A stretch of 64,000 nt of DNA from Flavobacteriaceae bacterium CRH (lineage in GTDB: Bacteria; Bacteroidota; Bacteroidia; Flavobacteriales; Flavobacteriaceae): assembly GCA_001507425.1 (NCBI GenBank), contig LMAJ01000030.1, positions 28,468 to 92,467 on the forward strand, read 5' to 3'. The translations under genes were made by a program, and so were the position numbers. Position 1 is the stretch's first letter. The number at the start of each line of letters is the position of its first letter. Shown here one piece after another: positions 34,760-42,593 of the stretch. The notes below the pieces were generated by a model. It was not told the origin of the DNA. It worked only from the letters and a program-made list of their open reading frames with translations, and searched no databases.

Positions 34760-34791
34760 AAAATCCGATTTGCGAAGGCAAGTCGGATTTT
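34760..34791 (+). terminator. Recurring hairpin terminator, copy 4
   Basis: AAATCCGA (34761-34768) pairs with TCGGATTT (34783-34790). The interior is TTTGCGAAGGCAAG, the version with a complete G-C closing pair around GAAG. It follows the SUFU gene. Confidence 0.87.
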
Positions 34792-34975
34792 ATTTGTGTA
34801 TTGGCGACCGGACTGGGATGTTCGTTATAAAAGGATACGCTTCGATTACCAGCGCGCAATCGTTTTCATAATTACATTAAAAAAAACAAAAAATCCATTA
34901 TAAAAAAACAGTATATTAGCTTCATAAACTACTAACAATCAAATAAAAAAAACCTAATCTAATACATCAAAAATT

Positions 34976-35683
34976 ATGATTGGATTACTTATTGAACTAG
35001 CTATTTCCTGGTTGTTATTATGGTTTTTATATAAAACAGATTTGTCTGTTTTAGGTTTTTATCCAACTAAAAACCGACTTTATGATTTTGTTTTTGGCTT
35101 TTTTGTAATTGCTCTCTTTTGTCTTTTACATTTTAAAATTATTGCTCTTTTAACAGATCACAGTTTTGAGATCAATAAAAATTTTACAACAATCAAATTT
35201 TTCAAAGGTGCGTGGTGGGTTTTAGTTTCTGTTTTATATGAAGAATTTCTTTTTAGAGGGGCTTTACTTTATATTTTAATAAAAAAAACGGGAATCAATA
35301 AAGCTTGTATTATCTCCGGAATAGCTTTTGGCATTTATCATTGGTTCTCCTACGGCGCTTTTGGTAATCCCGTACAAATGCTATTTGTCTTTTTCACCAC
35401 AGGAATTTGGGGAGTCGCTTTTGCATACGCTTATGCCAAAACAAAGTCTTTGTATTTACCCACCGGATTACATTTGGGCTGGAACCTAATAAACGTTGTC
35501 GTTTATTCCAGAGGTCCTTTAGGCACACAGCTTTTTCATAATAACGATAAAAAATTAGACGGCATAATATCCCTGGTATTCTTTATTTTGCCAATTGTTA
35601 CCTTACCAATTATTACTTATTTTTATTTAAGAAAATCAAAGAATATTGAACTTATAAATAGTGAATATTCAAGCAAAATTTGA
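34976..35683 (+). CDS. CPBP-family intramembrane glutamic protease
   Basis: The product has 235 residues with about seven hydrophobic segments. The active-site motif is Glu89-Glu90...Arg94 (LYEEFLFRGALL), with His122 (FGIYHW) and the later LHLGWN. Members include CAAX prenyl proteases and bacteriocin self-immunity proteins. Prenylated proteins are not expected here, so processing of a membrane protein or peptide is more likely. Confidence 0.9.
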   Translation: MIGLLIELAISWLLLWFLYKTDLSVLGFYPTKNRLYDFVFGFFVIALFCLLHFKIIALLTDHSFEINKNFTTIKFFKGAWWVLVSVLYEEFLFRGALLYILIKKTGINKACIISGIAFGIYHWFSYGAFGNPVQMLFVFFTTGIWGVAFAYAYAKTKSLYLPTGLHLGWNLINVVVYSRGPLGTQLFHNNDKKLDGIISLVFFILPIVTLPIITYFYLRKSKNIELINSEYSSKI

Positions 35684-35722
35684 ACATTTATTTACATTTA
35701 AAAATCAAAACATTCATTAAAA

Positions 35723-36130
35723 ATGGCAAACACATTTTATTCTTATTTAGCATTTATCGAAGATTCTTCAAATGCAGATATTCACGTTCTAAAAAATAAT
35801 TTAGAGGAGTTTTATGCACAATCTGAAAATGAAAAACCAACGCTTACACTCGAAAGCAATCAATTAAACATTCTTTTTAATGATGAATATAGTTTATATG
35901 TATACTTTTCTGAAGAAGAACACATTAATGAAGAAGCCCGGGAATTCGCTGCAGAATATAAATTAGACTGGAATGAAAATACCACGGATAAAGAAAAACT
36001 CAAAACCTGCAAAAAACGTTTTGAAATATCGGGCGATGACGATTTTGATATGGATTATTTCAATGACAGTTTGTTTGTAATTCAGGAAATTGAAAAATTT
36101 AATAATGTTATTATTTTTCATATTGAGTAA
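35723..36130 (+). CDS. Acidic hypothetical protein (135 aa)
   Basis: I do not recognise a family. It is cytoplasmic (no signal or membrane segment) and very acidic, with stretches such as YFSEEEHINEEAREFAAEYK and ISGDDDFDMDYFND. It resembles small immunity-type proteins in size, charge and placing near the SUFU and DUF2314-ankyrin genes. It lies 39 bp after the CPBP gene. Confidence 0.65.
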   Translation: MANTFYSYLAFIEDSSNADIHVLKNNLEEFYAQSENEKPTLTLESNQLNILFNDEYSLYVYFSEEEHINEEAREFAAEYKLDWNENTTDKEKLKTCKKRFEISGDDDFDMDYFNDSLFVIQEIEKFNNVIIFHIE

Positions 36131-36215
36131 ACTTTGGAAAAGGAAATAAAGAAAATGAGACGCGAATTTCAATATGCTATGTTTAAATCAGAATATAAAC
36201 TAACATCAATAAAAG

Positions 36216-36815
36216 ATGAATATTCTTATAATTTACAGCCATCCGAGTGAAAAATCATATACTTTTCAGATTCTGCAAAAACTGAAATCCGCAATTATAA
36301 ATCAAAATTGGAATCTTGAAATTTCAGATTTATATGCTATGAATTTTCAAAGCGATATGTCGGCACAAGAATACGAAAGAGAAGGTTTTGGTAAAACCAA
36401 TCTTCCTATTTCACAGGATGTTCTGGGTGAACATAAAAAAATTGAAAAAGCAGATTGCATTATTTTTTTATATCCGGTTTGGTGGAGCGATTGTCCAGCA
36501 AAGTTAAAAGGCTGGTTTGACCGCGTATATGCTGTTGGATATGCTTACGGACAAAATGAAACTTCCAACAAAATGAAAACTATTCCGCTTGGAATTGTAG
36601 TTTGCACTGCCGGACATCCAAATGATTTTCTTCATGAAATAGGAATCGCGCAAAGTATGCAAAATATAATGCTCGACGATCGTTTAGGAAAAAGGTTCGA
36701 AAACAAAGAAATGGTTATTTTAGCCGGAACTTTAGAAATAGAAAAAGTTATGGCAAATCATTTTTTACAAATTGAAGGCATTGTAGAGAAAATTAGAAAT
36801 TACATAACGAAATAA
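36216..36815 (+). CDS. Flavodoxin-like NAD(P)H:quinone oxidoreductase
   Basis: The product has 199 residues. The FMN/FAD-binding start ILIIYSHPSEKSYTFQILQ and the active-site loop FLYPVWWSDCPAKLKGWFDR then VYAVGYAYG place it in the KefF/MdaB/DT-diaphorase family. It reduces quinones or similar compounds by two electrons using NAD(P)H. No potassium-efflux partner gene is adjacent. Start ATG 36216 is unambiguous. Confidence 0.9.
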   Translation: MNILIIYSHPSEKSYTFQILQKLKSAIINQNWNLEISDLYAMNFQSDMSAQEYEREGFGKTNLPISQDVLGEHKKIEKADCIIFLYPVWWSDCPAKLKGWFDRVYAVGYAYGQNETSNKMKTIPLGIVVCTAGHPNDFLHEIGIAQSMQNIMLDDRLGKRFENKEMVILAGTLEIEKVMANHFLQIEGIVEKIRNYITK

Positions 36816-36846
36816 AAATCAACCAATAACATTTCTAATTTAAATT

Positions 36847-37257
36847 ATGATAAACAAAAAAAACGGAATTCGATTCTCACTTTTGGTACTGGTACTTTTA
36901 ATTTTTTCTTGTAAAAAAGATATAAGCAAAGAGTGCAAACAGCTTAAAAATGGAACTTTTTTATGGAAACACAATAAGATTGTTGTTTCTGTTGACAGAA
37001 AAGATTCTATCCAGATTGAACGTAAAATAGGAACAAACTATTATAATAAATTAAGTGTTCATTGGATCGATGATTGTCATTATGAATTAAGAATATTATC
37101 CTCTAATTTTATTGCTCCGGACTCTATAAAAAAGATTCGTAACAATGACATTTTGACAACCGAAATACTAGATGTAACAAACGATTATTACATCTATGAA
37201 TGTACTTCTAAGATATCTGACATATCCATAAAAGATACCATGTGGATTAAAAAATAA
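36847..37257 (+). CDS. Hypothetical lipoprotein (136 aa)
   Basis: The lipobox is LLIFSC at about residues 17-22. The mature part has CKQLKNGTFLWK near its start, then VHWIDDCHYELRIL and a closing SIKDTMWIKK. The pattern (a Cys, then a short GTF strand, then DCxYxL) is common in small flavobacterial lipoproteins that I cannot name. It would face the periplasm or cell surface. Confidence 0.7.
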   Translation: MINKKNGIRFSLLVLVLLIFSCKKDISKECKQLKNGTFLWKHNKIVVSVDRKDSIQIERKIGTNYYNKLSVHWIDDCHYELRILSSNFIAPDSIKKIRNNDILTTEILDVTNDYYIYECTSKISDISIKDTMWIKK

Positions 37258-37321
37258 AAAGTTTTTGAATTTAAAATGAGGCTGTTAGAAGCCCAAAACA
37301 ATATTTAATTTTATAAATAAA

Positions 37322-37663
37322 ATGACAATAGAAAAAATTATCGACCTGCAAATGTTAGCTTTTAATAACCGGGACATAAAAAATATGATGTCCTTATATA
37401 CAGACGATACCAGGATTTATAATTTTTCAGATCATTCACTGGCGATAAATAACAAAAAAGAGTGCGAGGAAATGTTTATCAAACTATTCGAACAATCTCC
37501 TGATTTAAACGCTGAAATTATCAAGACTATCTTTTTTAATAATAAAGCAATTGTTCATGAATATGTTTACGGACGAAATGGAAATAAGGAAAAAAAAGAG
37601 CAAGTAGTTATTTTTGAAATTGAAGGTGAAAAAATAAGCCGAATGGATATAATCAGAGAATAA
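37322..37663 (+). CDS. SnoaL/NTF2-like protein (113 aa)
   Basis: The fold is seen from EKIIDLQMLAFNNRDIKNMM, SLYTDDTRIYNF and EYVYGRNGNKEKKEQVVIFE then GEKISRMDII. These small cone-shaped proteins act as isomerases, hydrolases or plain binding modules. There is no signal peptide. No neighbour indicates the ligand. Confidence 0.8.
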   Translation: MTIEKIIDLQMLAFNNRDIKNMMSLYTDDTRIYNFSDHSLAINNKKECEEMFIKLFEQSPDLNAEIIKTIFFNNKAIVHEYVYGRNGNKEKKEQVVIFEIEGEKISRMDIIRE

Positions 37664-37691
37664 TATTTATTGCTTATGAAAAACAAAAAGT

Positions 37692-37800
37692 TCTAATCTA
37701 GCCCCGATGGGAGCGATATCCTTTTTTTGGCTTCTTTAGCCGGAAAAAGATATAGCGTACAGCGGGACAGGTGGTTCTTTTGAAAACTGATTTTTCTGCT
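37692..37800. other. Possible structured RNA or dispersed intergenic element
   Basis: The sequence reads CTAGCCCCGATGGGAGCGAT, then ATATCC and a T-run, GGCT-TCTTT-AGCC, then GGAAAAAGATATAGC and AGCGGGACAGGTGGTTCTTT. ATATC (37716-37720) and the following T-run pair with the A-run and GATAT ending at 37753, with GGCT/AGCC as the apical stem. CCCG near 37702 and CGGG near 37765 could close an outer stem. I recall very similar elements between genes in other Flavobacterium genomes. Confidence 0.5.
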
Positions 37801-37880
37801 CCTGAAAAAATTAGGCGAAATTTTCTAAAAACAAGTTTAGACTAAGACAATAATAGATTTGGCTAAATAATTTGCTTTGT

Positions 37881-37900
37881 TGTTACGCAACTTTGTAACA
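37881..37900. promoter_or_regulatory. Dyad upstream of the SDR gene
   Basis: TGTTAC (37881-37886) and GTAACA (37895-37900) form an inverted repeat with an 8-bp spacer, 16 bp before the SDR start. It may be the binding site of the AraC-type regulator encoded just downstream, or of another repressor. Confidence 0.4.
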
Positions 37901-37915
37901 TCAAAAATTAGCAAT

Positions 37916-38809
37916 ATGAAAATTATAATTACAGGTTCTTTAGGGAACATCAGCAAGCCATTAGCAACTGAATTAGTGCAAAAAGGGCATGAAATTACTG
38001 TTATTAGCAGTAGTACCGAAAAACAAACTGAAATTGAAGCGTTAGGCGCAAAAGCAGCAATTGGATCTGTAGAAGATGTAGCATTCTTGACCGATACATT
38101 TAAAGGTGCAGATGCGGTTTATTGTATGATTCCGCGTGCGAATTATTTTGACCCGAATCTTGATCTGGATGCTTTTACACGTAAAATTGGAAATACTTAT
38201 GCAGAAGCTATCGAAAATTCAGGTGTTAAACGTGTGGTTTTCCTGAGCAGTATTGGAGCGCATTTAGAGCAAAATTCAGGAATAATTCAGCGTTATAATG
38301 AAATTGAGGCTGTTTTAAATAAACTTCAAAATGTTGCTATTACGTTTATGCGACCTGTATCTTTCTTTTACAACATATTGGCTTATATTCCTGCGATAAA
38401 AACTAAAGGAATAATTGCTGCCAATTATGGTGCAGACAAAATGATTCCGTGGGTTTCGCCAAACGATATTGCAGAAGCAATTGCAGATGAAATAACGACT
38501 CCGCTTGACGGTAAAAAAGTTCGTTATGTAGCAAGTGAAGAACTTACAGGTCACGAAACAGCTAAAATTTTAGGTGAAGCAATTGGAAAACCGGATCTAA
38601 AATGGGTTCTTATAAGCGATGAAGAAGTTTTAAATGGTTTGGTAAATGTGGGCATGCAACCAAAAATTGCCGAAGGTTTGGTCGAAATGTATGCCGGGCT
38701 TTACAATGGTTTGTTAGGTGAAGATTATGTTCGTAACAGACCTGCTATGGGAAAAACCAAACTGGCTGAATATGCCAAAGAATTTGCAGCCATTTACAAT
38801 CAAAATTAA
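37916..38809 (+). CDS. NmrA-like atypical short-chain dehydrogenase
   Basis: The product has 297 residues from ATG 37916 (an in-frame TTG at 37877 would add 13 residues and overlap the dyad). The Rossmann start is IIITGSLGNISKPLA, with GADAVYCMIPRA and RVVFLSSIGAHLEQ as usual in NmrA/HSCARG and QOR2-type proteins. It binds NAD(P) and may sense redox state or reduce quinones. An AraC regulator follows after 12 bp in the same direction. Confidence 0.88.
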   Translation: MKIIITGSLGNISKPLATELVQKGHEITVISSSTEKQTEIEALGAKAAIGSVEDVAFLTDTFKGADAVYCMIPRANYFDPNLDLDAFTRKIGNTYAEAIENSGVKRVVFLSSIGAHLEQNSGIIQRYNEIEAVLNKLQNVAITFMRPVSFFYNILAYIPAIKTKGIIAANYGADKMIPWVSPNDIAEAIADEITTPLDGKKVRYVASEELTGHETAKILGEAIGKPDLKWVLISDEEVLNGLVNVGMQPKIAEGLVEMYAGLYNGLLGEDYVRNRPAMGKTKLAEYAKEFAAIYNQN

Positions 38810-38821
38810 GTACCTTAGACT

Positions 38822-39736
38822 ATGGCAAATCATCAACCGCATCGAATAAAAAGTATAAGCGAATTTCACGAATTTCGAAATTTGCCTAAACCGGAACATC
38901 CGTTAGTGGCCGTTTATAATTTTGAAGATCTTAAACGGCTCAACGAAGATGAACCGAAAAGCCTTATGCTTGATTTTTATTCGATTGCGTTGAAACGAAG
39001 TCCGAATGCTAAAATGCGATACGGTCAGCAGGAATATGATTTTAATGAAGGTGTTTTAATGTTTATTTCGCCAGGTCAGGTTTTTTCTATAGAAGGAAAT
39101 GCTGAACTAAAGCATACAGGATGGTCATTATTGATTCATCCTGATTTTTTGTGGAATACATCGCTTGCCAAAAAAATAAAGCAATATGAATATTTTGGAT
39201 ATTCCGTTTACGAAGCGCTGCATCTTTCTGCCAAAGAGGAAAAAATGATTATCAATATTATGCAAAATATTCGTCAGGAATATCAATCTAATATTGACAA
39301 ATTCAGTCAGGATGTGATTATTGCCCAAATCGAATTACTCCTTACTTATGCTGAACGTTTTTACAACCGCCAGTTTATTACCAGAAAAATAAGCAATCAT
39401 CAAATTTTGGCCCGTTTAGAAAACTTGCTGGATGATTATTTCAACAGCGAATCTTTGTCTCAAACAGGTTTGCCAACAGTACATTTTATTGCCGAAAACC
39501 TCAATGTTTCTCCCAACTATTTAAGCGGAATACTAAAATCGCTAACAGGACAAAGTACGCAACAACATATTCACGATAAATTGATTGAGAAAGCCAAAGA
39601 AAAACTTTCTACAACCAATTTATCAATAAGCGAAATTGCTTTTGAATTGGGTTTCGAACATCAGCAATCTTTCAGCAAATTATTCAAAACCAAGACAACT
39701 ATTTCGCCTCTGGAATTTAGGCAATCTTTTAATTGA
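38822..39736 (+). CDS. AraC-family transcriptional regulator
   Basis: The product has 304 residues. An N-terminal cupin-like sensor part covers about 25-170 (GVLMFISPGQVFSIEGNAEL). The double helix-turn-helix covers about 195-302: VHFIAENLNVSPNYLSGILK, then NLSISEIAFELGFEHQQSFS and KLFKTKTTISPLEFR. Co-transcription with the SDR gene 12 bp upstream suggests that it controls that gene. The inducer is unknown. Confidence 0.92.
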   Translation: MANHQPHRIKSISEFHEFRNLPKPEHPLVAVYNFEDLKRLNEDEPKSLMLDFYSIALKRSPNAKMRYGQQEYDFNEGVLMFISPGQVFSIEGNAELKHTGWSLLIHPDFLWNTSLAKKIKQYEYFGYSVYEALHLSAKEEKMIINIMQNIRQEYQSNIDKFSQDVIIAQIELLLTYAERFYNRQFITRKISNHQILARLENLLDDYFNSESLSQTGLPTVHFIAENLNVSPNYLSGILKSLTGQSTQQHIHDKLIEKAKEKLSTTNLSISEIAFELGFEHQQSFSKLFKTKTTISPLEFRQSFN

Positions 39737-39785
39737 GAGCTATAATCAAATGCAATTCATAAATTCGTTTCATAAAAACACAATA

Positions 39786-40466
39786 ATGAAAAAAATTGGA
39801 CTTGTTGGCGGAATCAGCTGGATTTCGACAATTGATTATTACAAATTAATTAACGAAGGTGTTAATAATAAATTGGGCGGACTGAATTTTGCGGAATGTC
39901 TGATTTATTCTTTAAACTTTGGTGATGTTCAGGAAAAAACCTGGGAACAAGCATACGAACTTTTATTAAATGCCTGCTTAAGTTTAAAGAAAAGCGGTGT
40001 TGATGCTTTAGTTTTATGTGCCAATACAGCACATATGTATGCAGATGAACTTGAAAAAGAAACCGGATTACCGTTAATTCATATCGGAACCGAAACCGCA
40101 AAAGCCATAACGCAACAAAAAATCAAAACTATTGGACTTTTGGGAACTCAGTTTACCATGGAAATGGATTTTTATAAAGATCGTCTCAAAAGTTTTGGTT
40201 TAAATATTCTCATTCCTGAGAAACAGGAAACCCGAGATTATATGCAACATGTTCTAAAAGAAGAATTAGGAAGAGGAATTATCAATCCGGATTCAAAAGA
40301 AAACTACCTTAAAATTGCAAACGAATTGATTTCTCGTGGTGCCGAAGGAATTATTTTAGGCTGTACAGAAATCCCGTTATTAATTGATCAATCTGATTTT
40401 TCTGTACCCGTTTTTGACACCACAAAAATACATTCTGAAGCCATCGTGAATTATATCCTTTCTTAA
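39786..40466 (+). CDS. Aspartate/glutamate racemase family protein
   Basis: The product has 226 residues from ATG 39786; a longer frame back into the AraC gene is not credible. It starts KKIGLVGGISWISTIDYY. The two catalytic cysteines of PLP-independent racemases are present: Cys78 (VLCANTAH) and Cys193 (LGCTEIPLL). It should racemise aspartate, glutamate or a related amino acid; YgeA-type broad-range activity is possible. It lies 49 bp after the AraC gene. Confidence 0.9.
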   Translation: MKKIGLVGGISWISTIDYYKLINEGVNNKLGGLNFAECLIYSLNFGDVQEKTWEQAYELLLNACLSLKKSGVDALVLCANTAHMYADELEKETGLPLIHIGTETAKAITQQKIKTIGLLGTQFTMEMDFYKDRLKSFGLNILIPEKQETRDYMQHVLKEELGRGIINPDSKENYLKIANELISRGAEGIILGCTEIPLLIDQSDFSVPVFDTTKIHSEAIVNYILS

Positions 40467-40550
40467 AGTTAAAAACATAATAAATCTTACAATTCTTCTA
40501 TTTCAGAAAGGTAATTTTCATAACTTAGTTAGCTTTTTAAATTTGAAGTC

Positions 40551-40919
40551 ATGACTAAGAAATATATCGCCCAGGAATTTTTAAAACTCGCCGCAAATGG
40601 GCATTCGCACGAAGCTTTTAGGCTTTATGTTGGTAAAAATTTCAAGCATCATAATGCTTATTTTAAAGGCGATGCCGATACTTTAATGTTGGCGATGGAA
40701 GAATCTGCAAGGACAAATCCAAATAAAACTTTCAAAATCCATCATATTTTAGAAGATGGCGATTTAGTCGCCGTACATTCACATCTCAAACAAACGCCGA
40801 CTGATTTAGGTTTTGCCGTAGTTCATATTCTTAAATTTGAATCGGATAAAATTGTCGAGCTTTGGGATTTAGGACAACCCGTTTGTGCTGAATCTAAAAA
40901 TGAAAATGGAATGTTCTGA
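40551..40919 (+). CDS. SnoaL/NTF2-like protein (122 aa)
   Basis: The product matches the ester-cyclase-like SnoaL pattern: EFLKLAANGHSHEAFRLYVG, NFKHHNAYFKGDADTL, VAVHSHLKQT and VVHILKFESDKIVELWD. Members act as cyclases or isomerases, or have no known activity. It is cytoplasmic. It differs from the smaller NTF2-like protein at 37322. Confidence 0.85.
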   Translation: MTKKYIAQEFLKLAANGHSHEAFRLYVGKNFKHHNAYFKGDADTLMLAMEESARTNPNKTFKIHHILEDGDLVAVHSHLKQTPTDLGFAVVHILKFESDKIVELWDLGQPVCAESKNENGMF

Positions 40920-40975
40920 TTTTTTAACGCAAAGCACACAAAGATTTTTAGAATTTTAGCGCGTGGTAAAAATAC

Positions 40976-41017
40976 AAAGTTCACAAAGCTTTGTATTAAT
41001 CAAGCTTTGTGAACTTT
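40976..41017. repeat. Perfect 16-bp inverted repeat
   Basis: AAAGTTCACAAAGCTT (40976-40991) pairs with 41002-41017 around a 10-nt loop. It lies after the SnoaL-like gene and may act as its terminator; the words ACAAAG and CACAAAG recur just upstream. Confidence 0.75.
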
Positions 41018-41113
41018 AAACTTTCAAATGAATTACCAAATAGAAAATATAAGCTTGCTTCGTGGTAATTTCTTTTCACTCAAAACTTATAACTTATAAC
41101 CCATAACTTTTTA

Positions 41114-42160
41114 ATGAACGCAACTTTTAGATTTTCTTCCTTATTATTTTTGATTCTTTTATTTTCTAACTGCAATTCATTTGCTCAAAAAAAAGACGAC
41201 TATTCCGCCAAAATAGACAGCTTGATTAAAGTTGCTGATCCTAAATTTAATGGTGTAATCCTGATTTCTCAAAACGGAAAAACGTTATATACAAAAGCGC
41301 AGGGTTTTTACAATTTTGAAACCAAAAAACCTTTACAATTAGACAGTCAATTTGAGATTATGTCGAACAGCAAGCTAATTGCTGCCGTTTTTATTTTATT
41401 AGAAGTCGAGAAAGGAAAAATTAATTTACAGGATCCAATCAAAAAATACCTTCCTGAACTTACCCAAACCTGGGCAGATTCTGTTACGGTACATCAACTT
41501 TTAAATCATACACACGGAATTGTAGACCTCAATAAACCTCTGGAATTTAAACCCGGAACTAATTTTCATTATGGAAATTTAAGCTACAGCCTTTTGGGTA
41601 AAATTGTCGAACATACTTCAAATAAAAAGTACAGCGAAGTGGCGAATGCACTTTTCAAAAAGCTTAAAATGAAGAACACTTTTGCTTATAATCCAGACAA
41701 AATTCAAAATTTGACCACCGGATACATAAATGATAAAAACAAATACGAAGCCGTCAAAAAAACACTAATAACTCCTGAAAATTTGGGTGCTGACGGAATT
41801 ATTTCGACCGTAAACGATTTGGCAATCTGGAATAATAATCTTCATAAAGGAAAAATTTTAAAACCTGAATCGTATCAAATAATCATAAAACCGACTGCGT
41901 TATCACAACATAATTTCTTTGGAAAAGAAAAAGAAGGTTACGGTTACAGCATTCGGATTATCGAAAAAGAAGCTGTAAAATATATTGGCCATACCGGGCT
42001 TGGCGATGGATTTTCTTCTGTAAATTTGTATTTCCCAGAAAGCGATGTGAGCCTTATCGTTATGGAAAACCAGATGAATGAAAGTTCAGATTTGTTTTAT
42101 GCATCTGAATTTAAGATCAAAAATTTATTACTTAAAAGCGATTTATTACGTCAAAAATAA
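41114..42160 (+). CDS. Serine hydrolase, beta-lactamase (class C/PBP4*) family
   Basis: The product has 348 residues. The N-terminus is a signal ending either at a lipobox-like LFSNC (Cys20) or after NSFA. The catalytic SxxK is Ser84-Asn-Ser-Lys87 (EIMSNSKLIA), the YxN is in FHYGNLSYSLLGKIV, and HTGLGDG is the third motif. Such periplasmic proteins are usually esterases or D-amino-peptidases, not antibiotic-resistance enzymes. The DUF1801 and MBL genes follow 6 bp and 434 bp later in the same direction, so this is likely an operon. Confidence 0.88.
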   Translation: MNATFRFSSLLFLILLFSNCNSFAQKKDDYSAKIDSLIKVADPKFNGVILISQNGKTLYTKAQGFYNFETKKPLQLDSQFEIMSNSKLIAAVFILLEVEKGKINLQDPIKKYLPELTQTWADSVTVHQLLNHTHGIVDLNKPLEFKPGTNFHYGNLSYSLLGKIVEHTSNKKYSEVANALFKKLKMKNTFAYNPDKIQNLTTGYINDKNKYEAVKKTLITPENLGADGIISTVNDLAIWNNNLHKGKILKPESYQIIIKPTALSQHNFFGKEKEGYGYSIRIIEKEAVKYIGHTGLGDGFSSVNLYFPESDVSLIVMENQMNESSDLFYASEFKIKNLLLKSDLLRQK

Positions 42161-42166
42161 AACGTC

Positions 42167-42589
42167 ATGGCAAAAAATAAAACTACTGAAACAGCAACCA
42201 GCGTTACCGATTTTATAAATGCTGTTGATGATGAAACAAAAAGAAACGACTCTTTTGAACTCATCAAAATAATGCAAAAACAAACCGGTTTCGAACCTAA
42301 AATGTGGGGGCCAAGTATCATTGGTTTCGGAAGTTATCATTATAAATACGAAAGCGGACATGAAGGCGACGCACCGCTTGTTGGGTTTTCGCCCAGAAAA
42401 GATGCTTTTTCTTTTTATGCCTATTTAACGGATGAAAATAAAGAAGAATTACTTCCTGCTTTCGGCAAACACAAAGTGGCAAAAGCTTGTGTTTATTTTA
42501 AAAAACTAACAGATATTGATCTTGAAATTCTAAAGAAAATGATTTCACTTTCGGTTAAAAACTTACATACATTATATCCCTCAAATTAA
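42167..42589 (+). CDS. DUF1801 domain protein (first of two)
   Basis: The product has 140 residues. SVTDFINAVDDETKRNDSFE, MWGPSIIGFGSYHYKYESG and VGFSPRKDAFSFYAYL match the DUF1801 core. The fold resembles the frataxin-like/YdhG group, and the function is unknown. It starts 6 bp after the serine hydrolase stop and ends 4 bp before the MBL gene, so translation is probably coupled. Confidence 0.87.
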   Translation: MAKNKTTETATSVTDFINAVDDETKRNDSFELIKIMQKQTGFEPKMWGPSIIGFGSYHYKYESGHEGDAPLVGFSPRKDAFSFYAYLTDENKEELLPAFGKHKVAKACVYFKKLTDIDLEILKKMISLSVKNLHTLYPSN

Positions 42590-42593
42590 AAAT

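Noticed and set aside
37877..37915. Upstream TTG start for the SDR gene
   Set aside because: The added residues precede the Rossmann start and overlap the dyad; ATG 37916 is two residues from the first beta strand.
39636..39785. Upstream extension of the racemase into the AraC gene
   Set aside because: The extension lies inside the conserved AraC helix-turn-helix in another frame; ATG 39786 begins the racemase fold.
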